The notes under the pieces were generated by a model. That model saw nothing but the letters and a program-made list of their open reading frames with translations. It was not told the DNA's origin and did no database searches. Both the position numbers and the translations under genes were made by a program. This document shows positions 19,701-27,799 of a DNA stretch of 64,000 bases, piece after piece. The stretch comes from Sutterella sp. AM11-39. Lineage in GTDB: Bacteria; Pseudomonadota; Gammaproteobacteria; Burkholderiales; Burkholderiaceae_F. The first letter of the stretch is position 1, and each line of letters opens with the position of its first letter. The stretch is taken from the NCBI RefSeq assembly GCF_003472385.1, contig NZ_QRLV01000003.1:186001-250000 (forward strand), read 5' to 3'.

Positions 19701-20999
19701 ATGGAAAAGAATAACGAGCTTCGTTGCTCTATTTGCGGACGCCATAAGAACGACGTCGAAACGCTCATCGACACGCATCGCGGCTTTCTCATCTGCGATC
19801 GATGCATTCGCGGCATGATGTCGGCTGTCGGCGGATCTGATTCGGCTCATGGCGAGACTGCGTCTGAATCGAGCTCCGAGGCGGCAGTCGCCGATATTCT
19901 GTCGGCTCCTATTCCGACGCCGCAGAAGCTCTATGAGCATCTCGACAACTACGTGATCGGTCAGCAGCGTGCCAAGCGTGTGTTGTCCGTTGCGGTCTAC
20001 AACCACTACAAGCGCTTGAAGCACAAGGCCACGGCCGAAGGCGTTGAGCTGCAAAAGTCCAACATTTTGCTGGTTGGTCCCACGGGTTCGGGCAAGACAC
20101 TGCTTGCGCAGACGCTCGCGCGCACGCTCAATGTGCCGTTTGCGATTGCCGACGCCACGACGCTGACTGAAGCCGGTTACGTGGGCGAAGACGTGGAAAA
20201 CATCATCCACAAGCTGTTGCTTTCGGCCGACGGCGACGTCGAGCGCGCACAGTGCGGCATTGTCTATCTCGATGAAATCGACAAGATTGCCCGCAAGAGC
20301 GAAAATCCGTCGATCACGCGCGACGTTTCGGGCGAAGGCGTTCAGCAGGCGCTTTTGAAACTCATCGAAGGCACGGTCTGCAATGTGCCTGCAGAAGGCG
20401 GACGTAAGAATCCTCGCGGCAAGATGGTGGCGGTTGACACGAGCAACATCCTCTTTATCTGCGGCGGCGCCTTTGACGGACTTGAAAAGATCGTTCGCCG
20501 CCGTTCCGTGAAAAGCGGCATCGGTTTCAGCGCGCAGGTGCACAGCGAATCGCAGGAAACGCTCACCGACCTTTTTGCGCAGGCCGAACCTGCCGATCTG
20601 GTGAAATACGGTTTGATTCCCGAACTCGTGGGGCGTCTGCCGGTTGTCGCCACGCTTGACGAACTCGACGAAAAGGCTTTCATCTCGATTCTCACCGAAC
20701 CGAAGAACGCTTTGATCAAGCAGTTCGCTGAACTGTTTGCCATGGAAGGCGTCACGTTCGAAACCACGCCTGAAGCGCTTGCCGCCATTGCTCACAAGGC
20801 GATGCAACGCAAGACCGGCGCTCGAGGTCTTCGCAGCATTGTGGAATCGTCCCTGCTCGATGCCATGTTTGAAGTGCCCGCCAAGCCCGAAGTCGGTACT
20901 GTGAAGCTTGAGGTCGAAGGTGACGTCAAGGAAGGCAATGTGCGCGCCGAACTCATCGAAGGGCCCCGCACTGCCGTTCAGGCTTCTGTCGACAAGTAA
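19701..20999 (+). CDS. clpX: ATP-dependent Clp protease ATP-binding subunit ClpX
   Basis: AAA+ unfoldase for ClpP, 432 residues. The N-terminal zinc-binding domain has four cysteines (Cys9, 12, 32, 35: RCSICG and ICDRC). Walker A is [15 protein letters not shown] and Walker B is [11 protein letters not shown]. The arginine-containing RKNPRGK segment and the ClpX C-terminal domain ([27 protein letters not shown]) are present. Also visible is ISGF-like [10 protein letters not shown], the region of the ClpP-contact loop in ClpX proteins. It follows clpP and precedes lon. Confidence 0.97.
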   Translation: MEKNNELRCSICGRHKNDVETLIDTHRGFLICDRCIRGMMSAVGGSDSAHGETASESSSEAAVADILSAPIPTPQKLYEHLDNYVIGQQRAKRVLSVAVYNHYKRLKHKATAEGVELQKSNILLVGPTGSGKTLLAQTLARTLNVPFAIADATTLTEAGYVGEDVENIIHKLLLSADGDVERAQCGIVYLDEIDKIARKSENPSITRDVSGEGVQQALLKLIEGTVCNVPAEGGRKNPRGKMVAVDTSNILFICGGAFDGLEKIVRRRSVKSGIGFSAQVHSESQETLTDLFAQAEPADLVKYGLIPELVGRLPVVATLDELDEKAFISILTEPKNALIKQFAELFAMEGVTFETTPEALAAIAHKAMQRKTGARGLRSIVESSLLDAMFEVPAKPEVGTVKLEVEGDVKEGNVRAELIEGPRTAVQASVDK

Positions 21000-21033
21000 G
21001 AGGCCTTCTCCTAAGGCGGAGAATCCTCTTTCC
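21000..21033 (+). terminator. Hairpin after clpX
   Basis: TTCTCC / GGAGAA stem flanked by GAGG / CCTC pairs and a short T-stretch, right after the clpX stop. It would separate clpX from lon, which has its own promoter. Confidence 0.6.
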
Positions 21034-21271
21034 GATCGCCAATTTTTATGAGGAGAGCAAGACGGTCTGCGGGCTGTCTTGCCTCTGACTCAGACGGCCG
21101 TAATCGGTCGCTTTTGCATCTTTCTTTGCCTGATCTTCAGTTATTTTTGCCAACCATGAGCAAACAGTCGGTTTGCTGCGGTTGGGCGACTCCGTTTGTT
21201 CGTACAATGGAATCAACACAAGGCGCAAGCCTGCCGGATAGACTCTTTTGTTTCGCGGAGCATTCGTTCGG

Positions 21272-21300
21272 CTTGAAAATGGCTGAAATTGTCTCCATAT
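21272..21300 (+). promoter_or_regulatory. Heat-shock (sigma-32) type promoter of lon
   Basis: CTTGAAA (21272-21278), 14-base spacer, then CTCCATAT (21293-21300). This matches the sigma-32 form (CTTGAAA, 13-17 bases, CCCCATNT) with one or two mismatches. It ends 43 bases before the lon start codon. E. coli lon is also sigma-32 controlled. Confidence 0.65.
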
Positions 21301-21342
21301 AAGCTGTCCGGAAAACTTTTTTCGATTACGAGAACCCGATTT

Positions 21343-23862
21343 ATGACTGAAAACGTTAACGTCACGCAAGCCGCGCCGATGCAGGCTCCTTTGCTTCCCA
21401 TCCGCGACCTGGTGGTGTTTCCTCACACGGTGCTTCCGCTTTTCATCGGCCGTCCGCTTACGATTCGTTCCGTGCGCACTGCCATGAACGGCGACAGAAA
21501 GATTGCGCTGGTGACCCAGAAGGAAAGCGGCAGGGACGATCCCAAGCTTGAAGATTTGTACAAGACGGGAACCCTGGCGCGTGTGCTTCAGATGCTCAAA
21601 CTGCCCGACGGCACTCTTAAAGTGCTCGTTGAGGCCGACGAGCGCATTGACATTCAAAGCATCCTCTCCAATCCGAAGGACGGCTACAGCGCAACCTACA
21701 CGCCGCATCCGTGCGTGGTGCAGGGAACGACCAACGAAGAGGCCTCCCGCCGAGCTGTCCTGCAGCGCTTCATCGAATACGCACAGGAAAGCAAGAAGCT
21801 GCCCGAAGAGGTGCTACAGCCGATTCGCGAAAGCGCGACGGCCATGGCTTTGGCCGACGCTGTTGCCAGCCAACTGCCCGTTGACAATGCCCGCAAGCAG
21901 AAGATTCTGGACCAGACGACGCTTCAGGGGTGCCTGAACGAAATCATCGACATTCTTGACAACGAAATGGACATTTTGGCGGTCGAACGCCGTATCCATG
22001 GCCGCGTCAAGAAGCAGATGGAGAAGAATCAGCGCAACTACTACCTCAACGAGCAGATCAAGGCGATCCGCAAGGAACTCGGTGCCGACGATGAAGCAGC
22101 CGACGGCAACGACGAAATCACGATCCTGCGCGACAAGATCAAGGCCTGCGGCATGCCTGCCAAGACCGAGGAAAAGGCCTTGGAAGAACTCAACAAGCTA
22201 AAGCAGATGTCGCCTTCGAACGCCGAAGCCACGGTGGTTCGCGGCTACATCGAAACGCTGATTTCGCTGCCCTGGAAGGAAAAGACCGAAGTCAACAAGG
22301 ATCTCCAGAAGGCCGAGGAAATCCTCAACGCCGATCACTGGGGGCTGGAAAAGGTCAAGGAGCGCATCCTGGAATACCTGGCCGTGCAGCGTCGAGTCGA
22401 CAAGATCAAGTCGCCGATTCTGTGTCTGGTGGGCGCTCCCGGCGTCGGCAAGACCAGTCTCGGTGAATCGATCGCCCGCGCCACGGGCCGCAAGTACGTG
22501 CGCGTGGCTTTGGGCGGCGTGCAGGATTCGAGCGACATCCGCGGTCACCGCCGTACCTACATCGGTTCGATGCCGGGCAAGATCATCCAGGCCATGGCCA
22601 AGGTGGGCGTGAAAAATCCGCTCTTCCTTTTGGACGAAATCGACAAGATCGGTTCCGGCGTGCGGGGCGATCCTTCGGCCGCTTTGCTCGAAGTACTCGA
22701 TCCCGAACAGAATCGCGAGTTCGAAGATCACTATGTGGATGTGGGTTTTGACCTTTCCGACGTGATGTTCGTGGCAACGAGCAACAGCTACGCCATCGAT
22801 CCGCCTTTGCTCGATCGTATGGAAACCATCGATCTTGCGGGCTATACCGAAGACGAAAAGGTGCATATTGCGATGGAGCATCTCCTTCCGAAGCAGATGC
22901 GCTTGAACGGACTCAAGAAGACCGAAGCCGAAATCACCCAGGAAGCGGTGCTCGACATCATTCGCTTCTACACGCGTGAAGCCGGCGTGCGCGGTCTGGA
23001 ACGCGCCATCAGCAAGATCCTTCGCAAGATTGTCCGTCAGCAGTGCGAGCGTGAGGATGAAATGGCCGCCAAGGCCGCCCAAGCCGGCACCGAAGAAGTC
23101 AAGAGCGCGAAGGTGCGCGTGCGTAAGGTTCGCGTGACTCCGAAAAACCTGCACGACTATCTGGGCGTTCGCAAGTTCACGTACGGCGTGGCGCCTACGG
23201 AAGCTCGCGTCGGTCAGGTCAACGGCCTTGCCTGGACCAGCGTGGGCGGAGATACGCTTGCGGTGGAAGCCGTGTGCTTCCCCGGCCGCGGCAATGTGGT
23301 TCGTACCGGCTCGCTGGGCGACGTGATGAAGGAAAGCGTGCAGGCTGCCTTGAGCGTGGTTCGTGCCCGCGCCGCCAAGCTTGGCATTGATCCGGAAATC
23401 TTCGCCAAGACCGACTGGCACATCCACTTCCCCGAAGGAGCCGTTCCGAAGGACGGTCCGAGTGCCGGCGCCGCCATCACGACGGCTTTGGCTTCCGCGA
23501 TGACCGGCATTGCGGTTCGCAGCGACATCGCCATGACCGGTGAAATTACGCTGCGCGGTGAAGTGCTTGAAATCGGCGGTCTGAAGGAAAAGCTTCTTGC
23601 GGCCGTTCGAGCCGGGATCAAGAAGGTTCTAATTCCGGAAGAAAACGTCAAGGACCTCGAGGAAGTTCCTGACAACGTCAAGCAGGCTGTGGAGATCGTC
23701 CCGGTTCGCTGGATCGACAAGGTGCTTGAGGAGGCGCTTGTGAGCAAACCCACTCCGCTTGAGCCTAAGAAGGATAAGGAGGTTGTCGCCGACGTCGTCG
23801 CGCAGGCTCAGGACTCCGACTCCGGAGAACCGACGACTGCCGGTGGTCACTGCAACTGCTGA
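21343..23862 (+). CDS. lon: ATP-dependent protease Lon
   Basis: AAA+ serine protease degrading misfolded and regulatory proteins. Start ATG 21343 (MTENVNVTQAAP) gives 839 residues; an open upstream extension to 21289 overlaps the promoter and is rejected. The N-terminal substrate-binding domain (LPIRDLVVFPHTVLPLFIGR), Walker A (GAPGVGKTSLGESIA), Walker B (PLFLLDEIDKIG) and the protease domain with the Ser/Lys dyad (Ser in PKDGPSAGAAIT, Lys in GEVLEIGGLKEKLLAA) are all seen. The C-terminal tail after the protease domain is longer than usual and ends in a His/Cys-rich GGHCNC, which I cannot explain. Confidence 0.97.
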   Translation: MTENVNVTQAAPMQAPLLPIRDLVVFPHTVLPLFIGRPLTIRSVRTAMNGDRKIALVTQKESGRDDPKLEDLYKTGTLARVLQMLKLPDGTLKVLVEADERIDIQSILSNPKDGYSATYTPHPCVVQGTTNEEASRRAVLQRFIEYAQESKKLPEEVLQPIRESATAMALADAVASQLPVDNARKQKILDQTTLQGCLNEIIDILDNEMDILAVERRIHGRVKKQMEKNQRNYYLNEQIKAIRKELGADDEAADGNDEITILRDKIKACGMPAKTEEKALEELNKLKQMSPSNAEATVVRGYIETLISLPWKEKTEVNKDLQKAEEILNADHWGLEKVKERILEYLAVQRRVDKIKSPILCLVGAPGVGKTSLGESIARATGRKYVRVALGGVQDSSDIRGHRRTYIGSMPGKIIQAMAKVGVKNPLFLLDEIDKIGSGVRGDPSAALLEVLDPEQNREFEDHYVDVGFDLSDVMFVATSNSYAIDPPLLDRMETIDLAGYTEDEKVHIAMEHLLPKQMRLNGLKKTEAEITQEAVLDIIRFYTREAGVRGLERAISKILRKIVRQQCEREDEMAAKAAQAGTEEVKSAKVRVRKVRVTPKNLHDYLGVRKFTYGVAPTEARVGQVNGLAWTSVGGDTLAVEAVCFPGRGNVVRTGSLGDVMKESVQAALSVVRARAAKLGIDPEIFAKTDWHIHFPEGAVPKDGPSAGAAITTALASAMTGIAVRSDIAMTGEITLRGEVLEIGGLKEKLLAAVRAGIKKVLIPEENVKDLEEVPDNVKQAVEIVPVRWIDKVLEEALVSKPTPLEPKKDKEVVADVVAQAQDSDSGEPTTAGGHCNC

Positions 23863-23892
23863 TGCAGCAGTCGTCTGACTGACGCCGTAAAG

Positions 23893-23926
23893 ACGCCCGT
23901 TTGAGAAAGTCTCGAGCGGGCGTTTT
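23893..23926 (+). terminator. Terminator of lon
   Basis: ACGCCCG / CGGGCGT stem (23893-23899 with 23917-23923) followed by TTTT, 31 bases after the stop codon. Confidence 0.85.
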
Positions 23927-24042
23927 CCTGCCCGGAGAGGCGAAACGCGGCCCAAAAGGCTCGAGAGAGAAGCTTTGTTGGACAAAAGTGACGCAAAAAA
24001 ACCAACATTGCCTTATTTTTCTGGGCTTTCGTGTGATTTTGC

Positions 24043-24071
24043 TTGGTCTCGCGCAGTTTTTAGGCTATAGT
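24043..24071 (+). promoter_or_regulatory. Sigma-70 promoter of HU gene
   Basis: TTGGTC and TATAGT hexamers with a 17-base spacer, ending 56 bases before the hup start codon. Confidence 0.6.
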
Positions 24072-24126
24072 GCTCAGGATTTTTCTTTGACCGCCCTCAG
24101 GGCGTAACAACACTAAGGGGATACCC

Positions 24127-24399
24127 ATGAACAAGAACGAACTGATCGAACAGATCGCCGTGTCTGCCGACATCACCAAGGCTAAGGCCGGCCTTGCTCT
24201 CGAAGCTTTCATCGAAGCTGTGACGACCTCCCTGCAGAAGGGTGAGGACGTGTCGTTGGTTGGCTTCGGCACCTTCACGGTTTCCGAACGCTCTGAACGC
24301 ACGGGTCGCAACCCGCAGACCGGCGAAACCATCAAGATCGCCGCTTGCAAGCAGCCGAAGTTCCGCGCTGGCAAAAAGCTTAAGGATGCTGTACAATAA
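24127..24399 (+). CDS. hup: DNA-binding protein HU
   Basis: Histone-like nucleoid protein of 90 residues, the standard HU length. It starts [21 protein letters not shown]. The beta-arm region is [27 protein letters not shown] with the conserved GFGTF and RNPxTGE motifs and the proline that intercalates into DNA. ATG is preceded by AAGGGG. It comes after lon, as hupB does in many proteobacteria. A tRNA-Val gene starts 33 bases after the stop with no terminator in between, so the two are probably one transcript. Confidence 0.95.
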   Translation: MNKNELIEQIAVSADITKAKAGLALEAFIEAVTTSLQKGEDVSLVGFGTFTVSERSERTGRNPQTGETIKIAACKQPKFRAGKKLKDAVQ

Positions 24400-24431
24400 T
24401 TGACTCGTTTGATGACGAGCTGAAAAAGGTC

Positions 24432-24507
24432 GGATGCTTAGCTCAGTTGGTAGAGCGGCGCCCTTACAAGGCGTAGGTCGGGAGTTCGAGACTCTCAGCA
24501 TCCACCA
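24432..24507 (+). tRNA. tRNA-Val (anticodon UAC)
   Basis: 76 bases including an encoded CCA. Acceptor stem GGATGCT / AGCATCC with A73. The D-arm GCTCAGTTGGTAGAGC, the anticodon arm GCGCC-CTTACAA-GGCGT and the T-arm GGGAG-TTCGAGA-CTCTC are well formed. The anticodon TAC reads valine codons. Confidence 0.96.
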
Positions 24508-24523
24508 CCAATACAGCTGATAG

Positions 24524-24557
24524 AACCTCGCAGGATGTTGATTTTGCGAGGTTTTTT
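24524..24557 (+). terminator. Terminator of the hup-tRNA-Val unit
   Basis: Perfect nine-base stem AACCTCGCA / TGCGAGGTT followed by TTTT, just after the tRNA. Confidence 0.9.
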
Positions 24558-24665
24558 GTCGTCCGTGGGTTGTTCTAGGCAATTTCAATTATTGACGTGT
24601 AAAAATCAACGCGCTACCGTTTCACGCATCGGTGCTCCGGTGAGCACCATCGATGGGAAACGCAA

Positions 24666-24806
24666 ATGACGCATATACGACCGACTCTTATTGAGAAGAG
24701 CCCTCTTGCGAAGGCCTACGGTCGATTGTGCCTGCTGTCTCTGGGTCTGCTGCTATCGGTAGACACGGAGAGGGCGTGCGCGGGTGCGTCGGCGCAGGAA
24801 GTGTAA
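24666..24806 (+). CDS. Possible 46-residue leader peptide
   Basis: Short open frame within the structured leader of the ABC transporter, starting MTHIRPTLIEK and containing a Leu-rich hydrophobic core (LCLLSLGLLLSV) and a C-terminal AGASAQEV. It resembles a small exported or membrane peptide, but there is only a weak ribosome site (GGGAAA) and no recognised family. It could equally be chance open sequence. Confidence 0.2.
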   Translation: MTHIRPTLIEKSPLAKAYGRLCLLSLGLLLSVDTERACAGASAQEV

Positions 24807-24907
24807 GAAGAGGGGAGTCGAGTTACCGAAAGACTTCAACGAAATCCGAAGCTTCCAACGACCTTCGAAGACTAAAAATCAAGACAATACGTCACTGGAC
24901 AACAGAC

Positions 24908-24937
24908 GCACACCTTTCGGGGATGTGCGTTTTTTAT
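24908..24937 (+). terminator. Attenuator-like terminator before the substrate-binding protein gene
   Basis: Stem ACGCACA-CC / GG-TGTGCGT with a four-base TTTC loop region, then TTTTTT. It stands directly upstream of the ribosome site (AGGGAGA) of the next gene. Confidence 0.65.
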
Positions 24938-24950
24938 TAGGGAGACAAAA

Positions 24951-25976
24951 ATGCCTTTCACTCGTCGTCAACTCATCGCCTCAGCCGCTGCGGCTACCGC
25001 CATGTGTTCCGTGCCGCCGGTCTTTGCGAGCAGCAAGTCCGTCAAAATCGCTGTGGGCGGCAAGGCGCTCTACTACTACCTGCCGATCTCCATTGCCGAA
25101 AGTCTCGGTTACTTCAAGGATGAAGGACTTGACGTCGAGATCATTGATTTTCAGGGGGGCTCGCGCTCCTTGCAGGCCGTTGTCGGCGGCTCCGCAGATG
25201 TTGTGTCGGGCGCTTTCGAGCACACCTTGTCGATGCAAGCCCGAGGCCAAGCAATGCAGGCATTTGTCCTGCAGGGCAGAGCGCCGCAGTGCGTCTTTGC
25301 AGTGAGCAACAAAACGATGCCTGATTTCAAGTCGATGGCCGAGCTCAAAGGCAAGAAGATCGGCGTGACGGCTCCGGGCTCAAGCTCGCACGCGATTGCC
25401 ATCTTCATTCTGCGCAATGCCGGCATTGAACCCAAGGACGTCTCCTTTATCGGCGTGGGCGCGTCGGCTGCTGCTGTCGCCGCGATGCGCGCAGGACAGA
25501 TTGATGCGTTTGTCAATCTCGATCCGGTGATCGCCACGCTCGAAAAGGACAATGTGATCCGCATCGTGGCCGATACGCGTGTCGTGGAAGAAAGCGACAA
25601 GATTTTCGGCGGTCCCATGGTTGCTGGCTGTCTCTACGCGCCGACGCGCTACATCAAGGAGAATCCGGACATTGTGCAGGGACTTACCAACGCCGTGGTG
25701 CGTGCCAATCGCTGGCTTGCCAAGGCCACGGCCGAAGACATCGTCAAAGCTGTTCCGGAGTCGTATTTCCTCGGCAACAAGGATATCTACGTCACGGGCT
25801 TCTTGAAGAACCGCCCTGCGCTTTCCAAGGACGGATTCATTCCGGAACACGCGCCTGAGATCTCCTTTAAGTCGCTGCAGATCATCAACGACAAGCTCGC
25901 CGACTTCAAGCCTGACTACAAGGCGGTCTTTACGAACCGTTTCGTGGAAGCGGCGCACAAGAAGTACCCTGACTGA
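24951..25976 (+). CDS. ABC transporter substrate-binding protein (NMT1/TauA family)
   Basis: Periplasmic binding protein of the sulfonate/nitrate/thiamine-precursor group, 341 residues. Tat-like signal: TRRQLIASAAAATAM, cleavage near FAS. The mature protein shows the family pattern: YLPISIAESLGYFKDEGLDVEI, GGSADVVSG, LKGKKIGVTAPGSSSHAIA and GQIDAFVNLDPVIATLEK. ATP-binding and permease genes follow, completing an SsuABC/TauABC/ThiXYZ-like importer. The ligand cannot be read from sequence; sulfonates, taurine, pyrimidine precursors of thiamine and others are all possible. Expression may be set by the structured leader upstream. Confidence 0.9.
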   Translation: MPFTRRQLIASAAAATAMCSVPPVFASSKSVKIAVGGKALYYYLPISIAESLGYFKDEGLDVEIIDFQGGSRSLQAVVGGSADVVSGAFEHTLSMQARGQAMQAFVLQGRAPQCVFAVSNKTMPDFKSMAELKGKKIGVTAPGSSSHAIAIFILRNAGIEPKDVSFIGVGASAAAVAAMRAGQIDAFVNLDPVIATLEKDNVIRIVADTRVVEESDKIFGGPMVAGCLYAPTRYIKENPDIVQGLTNAVVRANRWLAKATAEDIVKAVPESYFLGNKDIYVTGFLKNRPALSKDGFIPEHAPEISFKSLQIINDKLADFKPDYKAVFTNRFVEAAHKKYPD

Positions 25977-26033
25977 GCGGTGCGTATTTGAGCATAGGCA
26001 AGTTCATTTTTGAAAAACAACACTAAGAATCAA

Positions 26034-26855
26034 ATGTCTCAAGCTGCAATAGAACTCAAAGGCATTGCCTGTACTTTTGTGAGTGACGATTCCGGGACCC
26101 TGTCCACCTACACGGCTGTCAAAAATGTGGATCTGACGGTGGCCGACGGTGAGTTTGTGAGTGTCGTCGGCCCCACCGGCTGCGGCAAATCCACACTGCT
26201 CAATATGAGCGCAGGACTTTTGGAGCCCAGCGCCGGTACTGTCAGCATCTTCGGTGAACCGCTTGTCGGCCTCAATCGCCGAGCCGGATACATGTTTCAG
26301 GCCGACAGCCTGATGCCCTGGAAGAGTGCTTTGGACAATGTGGCGGCAGGACTTCTTTTCGAGGGGGTGCCTGAGAAAGAGGCTGCTCAAAGAGCCCGCG
26401 AGTGGTTGGCGCGCGTCGGGTTGACCGGGTTTGAAGATCGTTATCCGCACCATCTCTCGGGCGGCATGAGAAAGCGCGTGGCGATGGCTCAGACGCTGAT
26501 CAAGGATCCCGACATCATTCTGATGGACGAATCTTTTTCCGCGCTTGACATTCAGACGCGTCAGCTGATGGAAAACGAGCTTCTTAACCTCTGGCAGGCA
26601 AAGCGCAAAGCCGTGCTTTTCATCACGCACGACTTGGACGAGGCCATCTCCATGAGCGATCGCGTCGTGGTGATGAGTGCGGGCCCCGAGAGCCATCCCA
26701 TCGGTGAGTTTACGATTGATCTGCCCAGACCCCGAGATGTCAGTGAGGTACGCGTGACGCCCCGATTCATTGAGCTGCACACGGCCATCTGGTCGGTGTT
26801 GCGTGAAGAGGTTTTGAAGGGCTACGCGCAGCAGCAAAGAAAAGTACAACCGTAG
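26034..26855 (+). CDS. ABC transporter ATP-binding protein (SsuB/TauB type)
   Basis: ATPase subunit of the importer, 273 residues from ATG 26034 (MSQAAIELKGIA); a TTG at 26010 is an alternative start. Walker A is GPTGCGKSTLL, the Q-loop region is YMFQADSLMPW, the signature is LSGGMRKRVAMAQ and Walker B is IILMDESFSALD, with the switch His in ITHDLDEA. It lies 57 bases after the binding-protein gene and 33 bases before the permease gene. Cytoplasmic face of the inner membrane. Confidence 0.93.
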   Translation: MSQAAIELKGIACTFVSDDSGTLSTYTAVKNVDLTVADGEFVSVVGPTGCGKSTLLNMSAGLLEPSAGTVSIFGEPLVGLNRRAGYMFQADSLMPWKSALDNVAAGLLFEGVPEKEAAQRAREWLARVGLTGFEDRYPHHLSGGMRKRVAMAQTLIKDPDIILMDESFSALDIQTRQLMENELLNLWQAKRKAVLFITHDLDEAISMSDRVVVMSAGPESHPIGEFTIDLPRPRDVSEVRVTPRFIELHTAIWSVLREEVLKGYAQQQRKVQP

Positions 26856-26888
26856 AAAAAAGCGGAAATTAGACTCGGGAGACAAAGA

Positions 26889-27734
26889 ATGAACAGCAAT
26901 CAAGTGGCAAAGTACCGTCTCAAACTTCGAGTTTGGCAATTCGGGCTTCTGGCTGCGATCTTTTTCGTTTGGTGGGCGCTCACCAAACCAGGTCTCATAC
27001 CTGCCTTCGTTTTTGATAACGATAATCAAGCGGCGTTTTTCTTCGGCGAACCGCTGGTGATTTTCTCGAGAATTTGGGATTGGTTTGTCGTCAACGCTGA
27101 CATTTATGCGCACTTGTGGACGACGCTTGTGGAAACGATACTTGCGTTTGCTTTCGGCACGGTAAGCGGCGGTTTGGTCGGCATGTGGCTTGCGCTGTCG
27201 CCCTTTGCTGCGGCGGTGGCCGATCCCTTTATCAAGGGGCTCAACTCCATGCCCCGCGTGATTCTCGCTCCGATCTTTGCGGTGTGGTTCGGTTTGGGTA
27301 TTGCCAGCAAGGTGGCGCTGGGCGTCACGCTCGTTTTCTTCATCGTGTTCTTCAACGTCTATCAGGGCGTGCGTGAGGTAAACCCGAATGTGTTGGCGTC
27401 GGCTCGCATGCTTGGTGCCAATCGGCAGCAGTTGCTCAAGAACGTTTATCTGCCGTCTGCCATGAGCTGGGTGTTTTCATCTCTTCATACGTCGGTCGGC
27501 ATGGCGTTTGTCGGCGCGGTGGTCGGTGAATACCTTGGTTCAAGCCACGGTGTTGGCTACCTGATTCTTCAGGCCGAAGGTGTCTTTGACATCAACACCG
27601 TCATGGCGGGGATTCTTGTGCTCACAGCGTTTGCCTTGGTGCTTGACTGGATCGTGGGCGTTGTCGAACGCCGCGCCATGCGTTGGCAGCCTCGAGCAGG
27701 GACTTCTACAACGCTCAAAGGCGGCAGTCTCTAG
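26889..27734 (+). CDS. ABC transporter permease (SsuC/TauC type)
   Basis: Inner-membrane channel subunit, 281 residues, with about six hydrophobic helices. The EAA loop that contacts the ATPase is seen in EVNPNVLASARMLGANRQQL, containing the conserved Gly. GGGAGA ribosome site before the ATG. It is the last gene of the three-gene operon and is followed within 30 bases by a terminator shared with the convergent LysR gene. Confidence 0.92.
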   Translation: MNSNQVAKYRLKLRVWQFGLLAAIFFVWWALTKPGLIPAFVFDNDNQAAFFFGEPLVIFSRIWDWFVVNADIYAHLWTTLVETILAFAFGTVSGGLVGMWLALSPFAAAVADPFIKGLNSMPRVILAPIFAVWFGLGIASKVALGVTLVFFIVFFNVYQGVREVNPNVLASARMLGANRQQLLKNVYLPSAMSWVFSSLHTSVGMAFVGAVVGEYLGSSHGVGYLILQAEGVFDINTVMAGILVLTAFALVLDWIVGVVERRAMRWQPRAGTSTTLKGGSL

Positions 27735-27758
27735 TAGCGTTCTGCGAGCAAAACGAGT

Positions 27759-27799
27759 AAAGAGGCCGGTGTCCTGCTACAGGTGCCAGCCTCTTTTTT
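27759..27799 (+). terminator. Terminator of the ABC transporter operon
   Basis: AAAGAGGC / GCCTCTTT stem (27759-27766 with 27789-27796) followed by T's. Its end overlaps the stop codon of the convergent LysR gene. Confidence 0.85.

Larger units (their letters stand above)
24622..24950 (+). promoter_or_regulatory. Structured leader of the ABC transporter operon
   Basis: About 330 bases with no ordinary gene. It opens with a strong hairpin (GGTGCTC-CGGT-GAGCACC, extended by flanking CATCG/CGATG pairs). It ends with an ACGCACA / TGTGCGT stem and a run of six T (24908-24937) 14 bases before the start codon, which is the arrangement of transcription attenuation. I compared it by eye with TPP, cobalamin, guanidine and other common riboswitch cores and found no match. 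Confidence 0.5.

Noticed and set aside
24622..24950. TPP or cobalamin riboswitch before the ABC importer
   Set aside because: The conserved cores of these classes (CTGAGA and ACCTGATCTGG for TPP; the B12 box) are absent; only a generic structured leader can be claimed.
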